From assembly GCF_041320595.1 (NCBI RefSeq), contig NZ_CP166625.1, forward strand, positions 496,001 to 560,000: a stretch of DNA of 64,000 nucleotides, read 5' to 3'. This DNA is from Pleomorphomonas sp. PLEO. Lineage in GTDB: Bacteria > Pseudomonadota > Alphaproteobacteria > Rhizobiales > Pleomorphomonadaceae. A program made the translations under genes and the position numbers. This document shows positions 50,268-59,524 of this stretch, piece after piece (the stretch's first letter is position 1; every line of letters begins with the position of its first letter). Below the pieces are notes generated by a model, which did no database searches, was not told the origin of the DNA, and saw only the letters and a program-made list of their open reading frames with translations.

Positions 50268-51054
50268 GGGGGACTCCGCGATACCGATGCGCATTCTCGT
50301 CCTGGGTGGAACCACCGAGGCCTCGCGCCTCTCCGAACGGCTGCAAAAACGCCAGGATATCTGGGCGCTGCTGTCGCTGGCCGGCCGTACGCATGAGCCA
50401 GCCGCCCAGGCGCTCAACACCCGTGTCGGTGGCTTCGGCGGGATCGAGGGGCTTGCAGCCTTTCTTCGCGACCAGCGGATCGACCTGCTGATCGACGCCA
50501 CTCATCCCTTCGCAGCCCGCATTTCGGCCAACGCGGTGGCGGCCAGCGAGATGACTGGTGTGCCGCTCGTCCGCTACACGCGCGAGCCGTGGAAGCCGGT
50601 GCCGGGCGACAACTGGCTCGAGGTACCCGATCTCGACACCGCCTGCGCGGCGCTTGGCCCCGAGCCGAAATGCGTCTTCCTCACCGTCGGCCGGCTGGGC
50701 CTGTCCGCCTTCGAAGCGGCGCCGCAGCACCACTATGTCGTCCGATCCATCGACCCGCCGCATGAATTGAACTTGCCGGACTATCGGCTTCTGCTCGAAC
50801 GGGGACCGTTCGACGAGGAATCGCAAGCCCGGCTGATGCAGGCCGAGCGGGTAGAAATCATGGTCACCAAGAACGCCGGCGGCGACGCCACCTACGGCAA
50901 AGTCGCGGCGGCCCGCCGACTGGGCCTTCCGGTGATCATGGTGGCGCCGCCCGAGCCGGTCACCGTCACCACCTATCACGAGCTTGACGATGTGATGGCC
51001 GACATCGGGGCGCGACTTGCTCATACCGCCCCCCCCGCGCCTGACGCGGGCTGA
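50266..51054 (+). CDS. cobK: precorrin-6A reductase
   Basis: A 262-residue NADPH-dependent reductase. The start MRILVLGGTTEASRLSERL is family text, followed by LIDATHPFAARISANAV, VRYTREPW, FLTVGRLGLSAF and VTKNAGGDATYGKV. It reduces precorrin-6A (or 6x) before CobL. ATG 50266 has AGGGAGG 8 bases upstream; ATG 50287 begins the family text directly but lacks a clear ribosome site. The last residues pass through a C8 run (51029-51036) and overlap the convergent cobJ frame by 89 bases; the tail may be altered if that run is miscalled. Confidence 0.93.
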   Translation: MGDSAIPMRILVLGGTTEASRLSERLQKRQDIWALLSLAGRTHEPAAQALNTRVGGFGGIEGLAAFLRDQRIDLLIDATHPFAARISANAVAASEMTGVPLVRYTREPWKPVPGDNWLEVPDLDTACAALGPEPKCVFLTVGRLGLSAFEAAPQHHYVVRSIDPPHELNLPDYRLLLERGPFDEESQARLMQAERVEIMVTKNAGGDATYGKVAAARRLGLPVIMVAPPEPVTVTTYHELDDVMADIGARLAHTAPPAPDAG

Positions 51055-51787
51055 GAATCCAAGGTCGTCCGCCTGGCCGGTCGATCAGCCGGCTTTCCGA
51101 CGAGCCGATGATGACCAGCGTCGCCATGTCGACAATGGAAGGGTCGGCCTCGGCAAGCGTCGTCACGACGATTCGTTCGTCCGGCCGGCCGACGGCGCGG
51201 GCAAAAGCGACCGGCGTCGAACCGGTCTTCAGATTTTTCAGGAGATCGAAGGCCTCGAAAATGCGGGTCGGTCGCGCTTTCGAGGCGGGATTGTAGAGGG
51301 CGATGACGAAATCGCCGTCGGCAGCGGCGCGCAATCGCCTTTCGACAAGAGACCAAGGCTTCAGGTTGTCGGACAGCGAAATCGCACAGAAATCGTGGCC
51401 GAGCGGTGCGCCCAGCCGAGCCGCCGCCGCCTGCATGGCGGAAACACCAGGCATGACCGTGACGGACAGGTGGCGGGCGGCTTCGTCAACCTCCACCGCC
51501 TCGACAACAGCCGCCGCCATGGCGAAGACGCCCGGGTCGCCGCCCGAGACCACGGCGACGATGCGGCCGGCGCGGGCAAGATCGATGGCAAAGCGGGCCC
51601 GTTCAAGTTCGACACGATTGTCGCTGCCATGCCGCGTCTGGCCCGAACGTTCCGGGCAGCGGGCGAGATAGGGCTCGTAGCCGACGAGATCGGTTGCCCG
51701 TTCGAGCGCGGCGCTCACTTCCGGCGTTCGCCAGTGCTCAGGGCCCGGGCCGAGGCCGACCACCAGGATCTCGCCCGTTTGGCTCAT
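50966..51787 (-). CDS. cobJ: precorrin-3B C17-methyltransferase
   Basis: A 273-residue tetrapyrrole methylase that methylates C17 with ring contraction. The start is ILVVGLGPGPEHWRTPEVSAAL, followed by VSGGDPGVFAMAAAVVE, VMPGVSAMQAAAARLGAPLGHDFCAISLSD and ALYNPASKARP, the CobJ signatures. Its last 20 or so residues (GGRYEQVAPRC...) look unlike the family and overlap cobK. Adding one base in the G8/C8 run at 51029-51036 would end the protein just after ARGGAV at about the usual size. ATG overlaps the cobI stop (ATGA). Confidence 0.94.
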   Translation of the reverse strand: MSQTGEILVVGLGPGPEHWRTPEVSAALERATDLVGYEPYLARCPERSGQTRHGSDNRVELERARFAIDLARAGRIVAVVSGGDPGVFAMAAAVVEAVEVDEAARHLSVTVMPGVSAMQAAAARLGAPLGHDFCAISLSDNLKPWSLVERRLRAAADGDFVIALYNPASKARPTRIFEAFDLLKNLKTGSTPVAFARAVGRPDERIVVTTLAEADPSIVDMATLVIIGSSESRLIDRPGGRPWILSPRQARGGRYEQVAPRCRPSHRQARDRW

Positions 51788-52524
51788 GGTCGCCGCCCCT
51801 CGCCGCCAATCAGGATCAGGGAGAAATAGGGCGAGGCGTCGTCCGCTTTATCAACGAGCGGTAGGACCACTTCGCCGTCCATCGAGCCGCGCTCAATGTA
51901 GATGGCGCGCTGAGCAAGGCCGGCTCGGGTGATCGCTCGCCTGACCTTCGGGAAGTTGGAACCGAGCTTCATGATCACCGCCGCGTCGGCGCCTGCGAGG
52001 CGGGCGGCAAGATCGTCTTCATCAAGCGTGCCCGGCAGCACTGCGAGCACATCGTCGCCCCATGTCATCGGCAGCCCCGCCGCCGAGGCGCAGCCGGAGA
52101 AGCCGGTGACACCGGGGGTGATCCGCACGGGAAAACGGTCCCTGAGGCGCACATAGAGGTGCATGAAGGAACCATAAAATAGCGGGTCGCCCTCGGCGAT
52201 CAAAACCACATCGCGACCAGCGGCCAGATGTGTTGCCAGCGCCTCGGCCGCCTCGGCATAAAAGCCACCGACTTCCCGCACATAGAGAGGATCGGAAAAG
52301 CTCATCTCGGTGGTGAGCGGGTAGTTAAGCGGCAGTTCCTCGGTCCCCGGCCGCACGTAAGGCTCGACGATGGTGCGGGCGTGGCCGCGCCGACCCTTCT
52401 TGGCGAAGTAGGCGAGGACCGGTGCCGATCCGATCAGCCGCGCCGCCCGGACAGTGACAAACTCAGGATCGCCGGGGCCGACCCCAACGCCATGGAGCGT
52501 GCCGGGAGAAACCATTGTCGTCAT
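51784..52524 (-). CDS. cobI: precorrin-2 C20-methyltransferase
   Basis: A 246-residue tetrapyrrole methylase. The N-terminus [22 protein letters not shown] and the segments [35 protein letters not shown] and [15 protein letters not shown] are those of CobI/CbiL. It adds the C20 methyl of precorrin-2, the first dedicated corrin methylation after siroheme branches off. ATG 52524 overlaps the cobH stop and its own stop overlaps cobJ, both as ATGA. Confidence 0.95.
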   Translation of the reverse strand: MTTMVSPGTLHGVGVGPGDPEFVTVRAARLIGSAPVLAYFAKKGRRGHARTIVEPYVRPGTEELPLNYPLTTEMSFSDPLYVREVGGFYAEAAEALATHLAAGRDVVLIAEGDPLFYGSFMHLYVRLRDRFPVRITPGVTGFSGCASAAGLPMTWGDDVLAVLPGTLDEDDLAARLAGADAAVIMKLGSNFPKVRRAITRAGLAQRAIYIERGSMDGEVVLPLVDKADDASPYFSLILIGGEGRRP

Positions 52525-53147
52525 TCGCGATCGCTCGACAGCGCGTTGACGGTGGCAGCGGCCATGGCCGAGCCACCCTTGCGCCCACGCACCACGATAT
52601 AGGGCACCTGTCCCCAGGCCATCAGCGCTTCTTTGGACTCGGCCGCGCCAACGAAACCGACTGGCATGCCGATCACCACCGCCGGACGGGGAGCACCGGC
52701 GTCGAGCATCTCAAAAAGGTGGAAGAGGGCGGTCGGGGCGTTGCCAATGACGACAACGGCGCCCTTCAGGCGATCGCCCCACAGCATCATGGCCGCCGCC
52801 GTACGCGTGTTGCCGATGGTGAGCGCCAGCGTCGGGACGCTCGGATCATCGAGAGTGCAGATCACGTCATTGCTGGCCGGCAGGCGAGCGCGGGTGATGC
52901 CATTGGCCACCATGCGGGAATCGCAGATCACCGGCGCGCCGGCCTCAAGCGCCGCCTTCGCAGCTGCCACAGCGCCGGGGCCGAAGGCGAGATCGGCGGC
53001 CACTTCCACCATGCCGGCGGCATGGATGACGCGCACGGCGACCTTTTCCTCTTCGGGCGGGAAGCGGGCAAGGTCGGCCTCGGCGCGGATGATAGCGAAG
53101 GAGCGACGGTAGATTTCCGCGCCGTCGCGAATGTAGTCGTGGGTCAT
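52521..53147 (-). CDS. cobH: precorrin-8X methylmutase
   Basis: A 208-residue isomerase that moves the C11 methyl to C12 to give hydrogenobyrinate. The start is [22 protein letters not shown], and the active-site segment [16 protein letters not shown] includes the catalytic His. Then come [32 protein letters not shown] and [17 protein letters not shown]. It is translationally coupled to cobG and cobI by ATGA overlaps. Confidence 0.96.
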   Translation of the reverse strand: MTHDYIRDGAEIYRRSFAIIRAEADLARFPPEEEKVAVRVIHAAGMVEVAADLAFGPGAVAAAKAALEAGAPVICDSRMVANGITRARLPASNDVICTLDDPSVPTLALTIGNTRTAAAMMLWGDRLKGAVVVIGNAPTALFHLFEMLDAGAPRPAVVIGMPVGFVGAAESKEALMAWGQVPYIVVRGRKGGSAMAAATVNALSSDRE

Positions 53148-54364
53148 ATCTCAATCATCCCGGAACGAAGAAGTGCCTCAGCTGCCTCAGGCGAAAAGCC
53201 GGTGAGACGGGCTGGGTCGGTTGGCCTGCCGTCTAGCACGAGGTCGAGGCCGCCGTCACGGCCGACCAATGTTACGGCGTGGGGCGCTGAACTCGCGCAA
53301 CTCTTTTCGCAACCGGAGACATGCAGCCACGTGCCTTGGGCGTGCGGCTTCAGCATCGCGAGGCGGCGAGCGAGCTCTCGCGTCTCGACGCTCGCCGAGC
53401 CGCAAGCAGGCGCACCGGGGCAGGCGGTCACCGCAAGGAGCGGATCACTAGGCCGGGTGACGAAGCCGGCTTCAGCAAGACGCGGCAGAGCATCTGCCGG
53501 TACGCCTGGCAACAGGACGGCGCGGAAAGGCGTCAGTCGGAGGTCGGAGGAGGCGATGTCGGCGAGGATAAGAAGTTGATCGGCGATCAGCCGACCAAAG
53601 GTCAAGCCAACGCCGACATGAGTTGAAAAAGCGCCGATCATCTGAGCCGAGCCAGAACCGCGGACCGGCGCAAGGCTTTCCGGGACAAGCCCGGCGGCGG
53701 CGAAAATGGCTTCGGCGCCAGTCTGGGCAACCAGTGCCGCCATACGGCGCGGCGGCGGATCGATACGCGATACAAGATCGAGAAATGCACCTGCGAGGCG
53801 GAGGGCAACCGCCACCGCCTCCTCAGGTTGAACCCTTATCGCCCGACCATCGCCGTCGAGCGAGACTGCCACGCCGTCGCGCACAAACCGCAAGCGCACA
53901 TCGGCCGGCACCTCAGTGAGGCCGAAACGCCCCCCATCATCAACCGAAAATCCGAACTTGCCGGGCAGCGCGCGAAGGAAATTGTCAGCGACGATCGCCG
54001 CCTCTAGCTCTTTGGCCAGCGCGAAGGCATCACCCTCGGCCGTCTCGTCGAGATCAGACAGAGGGGAAGCAGCAACGTTGCGGACGGCCTCGGCGCCGAC
54101 GTCTTCGTCAAGAAGACCGAGGGCGGCGAGTTCAGTCTCCACGGCGGCGAAATCGCTATCGCGAATGCCGCGAAGCTGCAAACCGCCGCGTCGACCGAGG
54201 TCGAGCTCGCCATTCCCATAGCGGGAAGCAACATCGGCAATCGCACGCGCCGTTTCGGATGCAAGACGCCCCCCCGTAACACGCAGGCGCAGGATCAGGC
54301 CATCGCCGCTCCGCATGGGACGACGCGCACCGGGGCACCAACCACGAACGAGGGGAGCGTTCAT
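53144..54364 (-). CDS. cobG: precorrin-3B synthase (O2-dependent)
   Basis: A 406-residue monooxygenase of the nitrite/sulfite reductase family. The first half has the ferredoxin-like repeat ([33 protein letters not shown]). The second half has the Fe4S4 cysteines [12 protein letters not shown] and [13 protein letters not shown]. It uses O2 to form the gamma-lactone of precorrin-3B, so it marks the aerobic pathway. It overlaps cobN (TCAT, 54361-54364) and cobH by 4 bases each. Confidence 0.94.
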   Translation of the reverse strand: MNAPLVRGWCPGARRPMRSGDGLILRLRVTGGRLASETARAIADVASRYGNGELDLGRRGGLQLRGIRDSDFAAVETELAALGLLDEDVGAEAVRNVAASPLSDLDETAEGDAFALAKELEAAIVADNFLRALPGKFGFSVDDGGRFGLTEVPADVRLRFVRDGVAVSLDGDGRAIRVQPEEAVAVALRLAGAFLDLVSRIDPPPRRMAALVAQTGAEAIFAAAGLVPESLAPVRGSGSAQMIGAFSTHVGVGLTFGRLIADQLLILADIASSDLRLTPFRAVLLPGVPADALPRLAEAGFVTRPSDPLLAVTACPGAPACGSASVETRELARRLAMLKPHAQGTWLHVSGCEKSCASSAPHAVTLVGRDGGLDLVLDGRPTDPARLTGFSPEAAEALLRSGMIEI

Positions 54365-57300
54365 CCGAGGCGCGCCTCCGTGTCGGCAAGGCGGGCGGCC
54401 ACCGAATTGCGCCGAACAACCCAGGCGCCGCGATCGATCACCTTTCGAAGTCGAAGAAGCGTGTCACGAGCCGCCGCCGGGTTGGCATCGAGCAGAAAAT
54501 CCCGCACGTGGTCGTCGCCGAAGGTGGCGTCGAACAGCCGGTCGAAATGCCGCCCGTCGACGGCATCTGACAATGCCGCGAAGGCGCAGAGATTGGCGAC
54601 CGCTTCGCAGATCTCGGCGGCGCCGCGATGGCCATGACGCATCTGGCCGGCGATCCAGCGCGGATTGGCAGCGCGGCCATGGATGACGCGACCGATTTCC
54701 TCGCTGAGCGCGCGGACCTTCGGCGCATCGCCGGTGGCGTCGACATGATAGAGCGCCGCCCGACCGCCAAGCGCCTGCGCCGCCGCCGCGAAGCCGCCCT
54801 CGTGAGCAGGAAAGGCGTCGTTGGAAAGAACGTCCTGACCATCGAGATCCTGCACGTGGACGAAAGCATCGGCGGCGGCGACGCGCGCCGCGAAACCTGT
54901 GGCGTCAGCGGCGTCGCCATCGCCTGTGTAAGCGTGGCCCGAGGCGGCGAGATAGGCATCGGCGAGCACGGTCCGATCGGCGCCAAGATCGTCCGGCGTC
55001 ATCTCGCCAAGGCCGCTGCCGAATGCGCCTGGGGCTGCACCGTAGATGCGCGCCGGCGCTGCGTCGCCACTGGCCACAAGCGGATTGGTCTCCGCGTCCT
55101 CGTCCAGCGCCGCCACCGCCTTTACCGCTTGGTCGAACAGCGCGATCTGTCCGGGGAAAACGTCGCGGAAAAGACCGGAGACGCGCAGCGTCACATCGAC
55201 ACGCGGCCGGCCGAGCCGGGCGGGAGCGAGCACCGTAAACCCGGAGACGCGGCCAGAGGAAGCATCCCAGGTTGGCCGCACGCCCAGCAGAGCCAGTGCT
55301 TGGGCGATGTCGTCGCCGCCGGTGCGCATTGAGGCCGAGGCCCAGACGTCAAGCACGATGGATTTCGGCCAGTCGCCATGGTCTTCTGCGTAACGGGCAA
55401 CCACCTCCTCGGCGGTGCGGGCGCCGATTTCCATGGCGGTACGCGTCGGCACGCCGCGCGGGTCGATAGCATAGAGGTTGCGCCCGGTGGGCAGCACGTC
55501 GAGTCGTCTTGGTCCGGGCGCACCCGATGGACCGGGCGCCACGCGCCGGCCATCAAGCGCGGTCAGCAGACCTTCCCGCTCGGCACCGGCCGAGGCGAGG
55601 AAAGCGTCGGTCGCCGAAAGATCACCACCGAGAGCCTCCAGATGAGTGGCGACGCGGGCCTCATCCGGCGCCCGGCCGAATACGTGCAAGCCGTCGGTGA
55701 TGCGCATGTCCTTGACGTCGCAAATCCAGGCATCGAGCCGCGCCAGCTTGTCGGCCGGGTCGAGATCGATGGACAGGCCGGCCGCTTCGGCGATACCGGC
55801 TGTTTCGGCCTTGTCGATCAGCACGGCGGCAAGATGCTTGGCCCGCCGTGGATCGAGCGCCTGGGCATTGGCAAATTCATCGACCAGCATCTCGATTTCG
55901 GCGATGTCGCCGTACGCGCCGGCGCGGGTCAAGGGCGGCGTCAGGTGGCCGAGGGTTATGGCGGCGATGCGGCGCTTGGCCTGTGCTGCCTCGCCGGGAT
56001 TGTTGACAATAAAGGGGTAAACGACCGGCAGGCCGTCTGTCAGTACCGTCGGCGCACAGTCGGCGGACAAACCCGCCGCCTTGCCCGGCAGCCATTCGAG
56101 CGTGCCGTGGGTGCCGAGATGGATCATGGCGTGGGCGTCGAAGCCGTACCTGAGCCAGAGGTAGAAGGCGGCGTAGGCGTGGCGCGGTGGCAAGTTGGGA
56201 TCGTGATGGTCGGCCGCGCGACGATCGGGTCGACCACGATCGGGCTGTACGGCAATGACGAGATTGCCGGCAACGATCGCCGCCAAGCGGAAAGCACCCC
56301 CGCCGACCGATGGATCGGCCTCCGGCGTGCCCCAGGTGGCCCGCATCGATGCACGCAGCGCCTCCGGTAGCTCAGAAAGCCAGTGGTGGTAATCAGCGAG
56401 CGGGATATCGATCGTCGCCTGCCTGCCTTCCAGCGCCGTGATCAACGCCTTCTCGTCTGGCAGCACTCCGACATCGTAGCCGGCAGCGCGGAGATCGTCG
56501 GCGACGGCGATGAGCGAAGCCGGCCCGTCAAGTCCGACGGCATAGGCTGTGCGACCGCCCTTGCCGGAATAGTTCGAAAGAATGAGACCGATGCGGCGAT
56601 CAGCACGCGGCGTTCGCCTCAATCGTGTCCAGCCATCGACGAGCCGAACCAGGCGAGCGATGCCGCCCGAATCCGGTCGGTGGCGGATCGGTGTGTATTC
56701 GAGCGCCTCGGCACGGTCGCTTGGCGCCTTGAAGCTGATGACTGGACCGTCCAGGCGACCGTCGACCTCCGGCAAGACGACGCTGATGGCAAGATCGGTG
56801 GCCGACAAACCGCGTGAGGAAGCCGTCCATGCCTCGCGCGACAAGGTGGAAAGCGGAGCCTGGATCACGGGCACGTCGGCAGCGTCGAGAAGGGTCGTGC
56901 CATCGGTGCGGCGCGCGGAGAAGGCGGTGCAATTGACGATGGCGTCCGGCTTGAAGGTGGCGATGGCCTCGCGGAGTGGACCGGCAACGTCCGGATCCTT
57001 GAGCGAGGTGACCCAGACAGGCTGCACCGTGAACCCGGCTGCTGCCAGCGCTTGCGTCGCCGCCTCGATCGGCGCGGCATCGCCGGCATTGACCAGCGCC
57101 CGATAGCCAACGACAAGCACCCGTCGGTTGCCAATGTCACCAAGCCTAGGAAAGAGGCCAAAGGCCGGCTGCGGTGCCGGTTCGGCCCATGCCGTGTTGC
57201 GTCCCAAACGAGCAGCAATGAAGGCGAGCGCGGCGGCGACATTGTCGGGACCGCCGAAGCTGAACCAGCGCTCCAGGAGATCAAGATTTTCCGCCGGCAA

Positions 57301-57687
57301 CGTCGACGCCTGGGCAAGCCGGGGATCTGGCCGGTCGTCTCCCGGAATCAGCGCAAGCTCTATGCCCTTCGATCGCGCCAGCATGGAGAGTTCGTCAACA
57401 CCGTAGCGCCAATAGTCGGCGCCGCCGAGCAAACGCACCAGCACGAAGCGGGCCTTCGATGCCACCTTTTCAAGATAGAGATCGACGGAATAGGGGTGGC
57501 GCAAGGCGGCGAGCGAAGCCAGCCGAAGGCTCGGCGCGTCGGGACCGAGCCTGCCGTGCACAGCGGCGACGATGCCGAGGTCGCTGTCGGAAAACGACAG
57601 CACGACGATCTCGGCCGGCGTCTGGCCAAGATCGACCGCCGCGACGCTATCGTCGAGGGAGCGAATCTGTTCGGCCAGAATGTGCAA
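54361..57687 (-). CDS. cobN: aerobic cobaltochelatase subunit CobN
   Basis: An 1108-residue large subunit that inserts cobalt into hydrogenobyrinate a,c-diamide together with CobS and CobT, which are not in this window. The N-terminal region (MHILAEQIRSLDDSVAAVDL) is followed by CobN/Mg-chelatase H-type text: LILSNYSGKGGRTAYAVGLD, MIHLGTHGTLEWLPGKAAGLS, NNPGEAAQAKRRIAAITLGHL and LPTGRNLYAIDPRGVPT. It is somewhat shorter than the P. denitrificans protein (about 1275), without visible frame damage. It follows cobW after 21 bases and is coupled to cobG. Confidence 0.95.
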   Translation of the reverse strand: MHILAEQIRSLDDSVAAVDLGQTPAEIVVLSFSDSDLGIVAAVHGRLGPDAPSLRLASLAALRHPYSVDLYLEKVASKARFVLVRLLGGADYWRYGVDELSMLARSKGIELALIPGDDRPDPRLAQASTLPAENLDLLERWFSFGGPDNVAAALAFIAARLGRNTAWAEPAPQPAFGLFPRLGDIGNRRVLVVGYRALVNAGDAAPIEAATQALAAAGFTVQPVWVTSLKDPDVAGPLREAIATFKPDAIVNCTAFSARRTDGTTLLDAADVPVIQAPLSTLSREAWTASSRGLSATDLAISVVLPEVDGRLDGPVISFKAPSDRAEALEYTPIRHRPDSGGIARLVRLVDGWTRLRRTPRADRRIGLILSNYSGKGGRTAYAVGLDGPASLIAVADDLRAAGYDVGVLPDEKALITALEGRQATIDIPLADYHHWLSELPEALRASMRATWGTPEADPSVGGGAFRLAAIVAGNLVIAVQPDRGRPDRRAADHHDPNLPPRHAYAAFYLWLRYGFDAHAMIHLGTHGTLEWLPGKAAGLSADCAPTVLTDGLPVVYPFIVNNPGEAAQAKRRIAAITLGHLTPPLTRAGAYGDIAEIEMLVDEFANAQALDPRRAKHLAAVLIDKAETAGIAEAAGLSIDLDPADKLARLDAWICDVKDMRITDGLHVFGRAPDEARVATHLEALGGDLSATDAFLASAGAEREGLLTALDGRRVAPGPSGAPGPRRLDVLPTGRNLYAIDPRGVPTRTAMEIGARTAEEVVARYAEDHGDWPKSIVLDVWASASMRTGGDDIAQALALLGVRPTWDASSGRVSGFTVLAPARLGRPRVDVTLRVSGLFRDVFPGQIALFDQAVKAVAALDEDAETNPLVASGDAAPARIYGAAPGAFGSGLGEMTPDDLGADRTVLADAYLAASGHAYTGDGDAADATGFAARVAAADAFVHVQDLDGQDVLSNDAFPAHEGGFAAAAQALGGRAALYHVDATGDAPKVRALSEEIGRVIHGRAANPRWIAGQMRHGHRGAAEICEAVANLCAFAALSDAVDGRHFDRLFDATFGDDHVRDFLLDANPAAARDTLLRLRKVIDRGAWVVRRNSVAARLADTEARLG

Positions 57688-57708
57688 GGCGCGCCCTTTC
57701 CGTTTGGG

Positions 57709-58737
57709 TCAGGCGAGGGCGGCGCGGATGGCCGTCTCGTCGATGCCCCTTTCGCCAATCACCACCAACGCGCTGCGGCGCGGCCCGGACGGCCAGGGCT
57801 TGTCGAAGGCATGGCGGAAGCGGCCGCCGACGCCTTGCACCAAGAGACGCATCGGCTTGCCTGCAATTTCGACGAAGCCCTTGATGCGCAGGACGTCATG
57901 CGCCTCGGCCACTGCCTTCAGCCGGGCCATCAGGCTTTCCGGATCGCTGACTGCGCCGACCTCGACGGCAAAGGTCGAGAAGTCATCGTGATCATGGTCG
58001 CCGAGACCGTCGTGATGGCTTGGCCGGTTGGCCAGATCGTCCTCGGCGGCGGAAGCCAGGCCGAGCAGGATTTCCGGCGCAATCTCGCCTTCGGAAGTCG
58101 GCACGACACGCACCGCCTTCGGCAGCGAAGCTGCGATGTCCTGTATGACGCGAGCCAATTCCTCGGACGAGAGCAGGTCGGTCTTGTTGAGCACCACGAG
58201 GTCGGCAGCGAGAAGCTGATCCTCGTAGACCTCTTCAAGTGGATTGTCGTGATCGACCGATGGGTCATCCTGCCGTTGGGCGAGCACGGCCTCGGGATCG
58301 TCGGCGAACCGGCCGGCCGCCACGGCGGCGGCATCCACCACGGCAATGACGCCGTCGACCGTGAGGCGAGCGCGCACATCCGGCCAGTCAAAGGCCTTGA
58401 TCAGCGGCTTCGGCAGCGCAAGGCCGGAGGTCTCGACGATGATGTGATCGGGCCGGCGCGGCCCACGGGTCAGCGCCTCGATGGCCGGCAGGAAGTCGTC
58501 GGCAACGGTGCAGCAGAGACAGCCGTTGGCGAGTTCGACGATCGCATCCTCCGGACAGTCGGTGGCGCCGCAGGATTTGAGGATGTCACCGTCGACGCCG
58601 ACATCGCCGAACTCGTTGACGATGAGCGCAAGACGACGGCCACCGGCGCGCTCGATGACGTGGCGGATCAGCGTCGTCTTGCCCGAACCGAGAAAGCCGG
58701 TGACGATGGTGACGGGGATTTTCGACTGGACGTTCAT
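57709..58737 (-). CDS. cobW: CobW family GTPase
   Basis: A 342-residue G3E GTPase associated with cobalt supply to CobN. The P loop is TIVTGFLGSGKTTLIRHVIE. The metal-binding CxCC motif is in ELANGCLCCTVADDF, and NKTDL (VVLNKTDLLS) gives base specificity. A His/Asp-rich insert SHHDGLGDHDHDD could bind metal. The C-terminal CobW_C domain has VLRIKGFVEIAGKP. Its ATG overlaps the DUF1636 stop (ATGA). Placement under a B12 riboswitch supports a cobalt rather than zinc role. Confidence 0.95.
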   Translation of the reverse strand: MNVQSKIPVTIVTGFLGSGKTTLIRHVIERAGGRRLALIVNEFGDVGVDGDILKSCGATDCPEDAIVELANGCLCCTVADDFLPAIEALTRGPRRPDHIIVETSGLALPKPLIKAFDWPDVRARLTVDGVIAVVDAAAVAAGRFADDPEAVLAQRQDDPSVDHDNPLEEVYEDQLLAADLVVLNKTDLLSSEELARVIQDIAASLPKAVRVVPTSEGEIAPEILLGLASAAEDDLANRPSHHDGLGDHDHDDFSTFAVEVGAVSDPESLMARLKAVAEAHDVLRIKGFVEIAGKPMRLLVQGVGGRFRHAFDKPWPSGPRRSALVVIGERGIDETAIRAALA

Positions 58738-59099
58738 CGGCGGGTCTCCGGCTGCGGCGGGATGCGGGCAACGAGGCCCGATTTCAAAAGAGGCGGTCGC
58801 TCACGCCAGGGCACGCGGCCATCGTCGCTCGCAGCGTAACGCTCGGCGGCGGCGATCACTTCGTCGGGATCGGCCGCGTCGGCGGCGACATAGGTCCACC
58901 TGTCCGGCGCTGCCAACGCGACGGTGACCGGCCGTTTGCAGACCGACAGGCAATCGACGCCGGAAAGCAGAATATCGCTTTGTCCCTCGAGACGGCTGGC
59001 AAGAGCGGCATGAAGACGGGCGCCAGCTCGGCAGGCGTCGTCATCTCCTGCCGCGCGGCAGCTGAGACAGACGTGTAGGGTGACCGGGTATGCCGTCAT
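58734..59099 (-). CDS. DUF1636 domain metal-binding protein
   Basis: A 121-residue protein of the DUF1636 family. It resembles thioredoxin-fold ferredoxins: Cys residues in HVCLSCRAAGDDDACRAG and DCLSVCKRP. These four or five cysteines fit a metal or 2Fe-2S site of the CxxC...C...C type. It is the first gene after the cobalamin riboswitch and is coupled by ATGA to cobW, so it may help cobalt handling or supply electrons to CobG; both are inference. ATG 59099 is chosen because it follows a GGAG site and starts the conserved domain. Confidence 0.88.
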   Translation of the reverse strand: MTAYPVTLHVCLSCRAAGDDDACRAGARLHAALASRLEGQSDILLSGVDCLSVCKRPVTVALAAPDRWTYVAADAADPDEVIAAAERYAASDDGRVPWRERPPLLKSGLVARIPPQPETRR

Positions 59100-59126
59100 G
59101 GCCGGCACTCCGGAAACGTCAATAGA

Positions 59127-59187
59127 CGGCGGTCGAAAACCGCCGAGGCACGCGTCATGATAGGTCCTTTCCCGCCCCACCGGCGGT
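59127..59187 (-). promoter_or_regulatory. candidate expression platform of the cobalamin riboswitch
   Basis: On the minus strand ACCGCCG (59187-59181), then CGGCGGT (59145-59139), then ACCGCCG (59133-59127). The middle copy can pair with either flank. The downstream hairpin has a 5-base loop and ends 27 bases before the DUF1636 ATG. The two alternatives could switch transcription or RBS access; no strong T run is seen. Confidence 0.5.
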
Positions 59188-59199
59188 CTCGACATCCAT

Positions 59200-59352
59200 G
59201 CGCGGCGGCAGGTCTCCTGGCTCGCGGTTCGTTGCCGGATACGGCCTTCCCAGTCTTTCGACCAGTGGCACGCTAAGCATCCGGCTCGCCGCTCACAGTT
59301 GCGGGGGCAGCTGCGGCTTTCGGAGTTTTCCGATTCCGCATTCCCTCTTTCG
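59200..59352 (-). ncRNA. cobalamin riboswitch
   Basis: On the minus strand all core elements appear in order: GAGGGAA leader, GCTGCCCCCGCAACTGT (59311-59295), GCCACTGG (59269-59262), GACTGGGAAGGC (59255-59244) and the B12 box GAGCCAGGAGACCTGCC (59223-59207). It leads the DUF1636-cobW-cobN-cobGHIJ operon and should lower its expression when adenosylcobalamin is abundant. Confidence 0.95.
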
Positions 59353-59371
59353 CCCTCCTCCGGGAGGAGGG
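59353..59371. repeat. GC-rich hairpin upstream of the riboswitch
   Basis: CCCTCCTC, loop CGG, GAGGAGGG: perfect 8-bp stem at the 5' edge of the riboswitch. It resembles the hairpin at 7575-7597 and may be part of the same dispersed palindrome family, or of the promoter-proximal leader. Confidence 0.5.
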
Positions 59372-59524
59372 ACCGTCACGCCCGGCCATTTGGGGCTTGT
59401 TGCGAGGCAAAGTCAACCGAGCGGCGGAGCTGCCATCCTTTACGCCCCCTTAAACCGCCTCATTTAGGGTAAATCGGATGCTCCACGGGCTATGTAGCCC
59501 TGATGGAAGGAGTTGCGGCGAACG

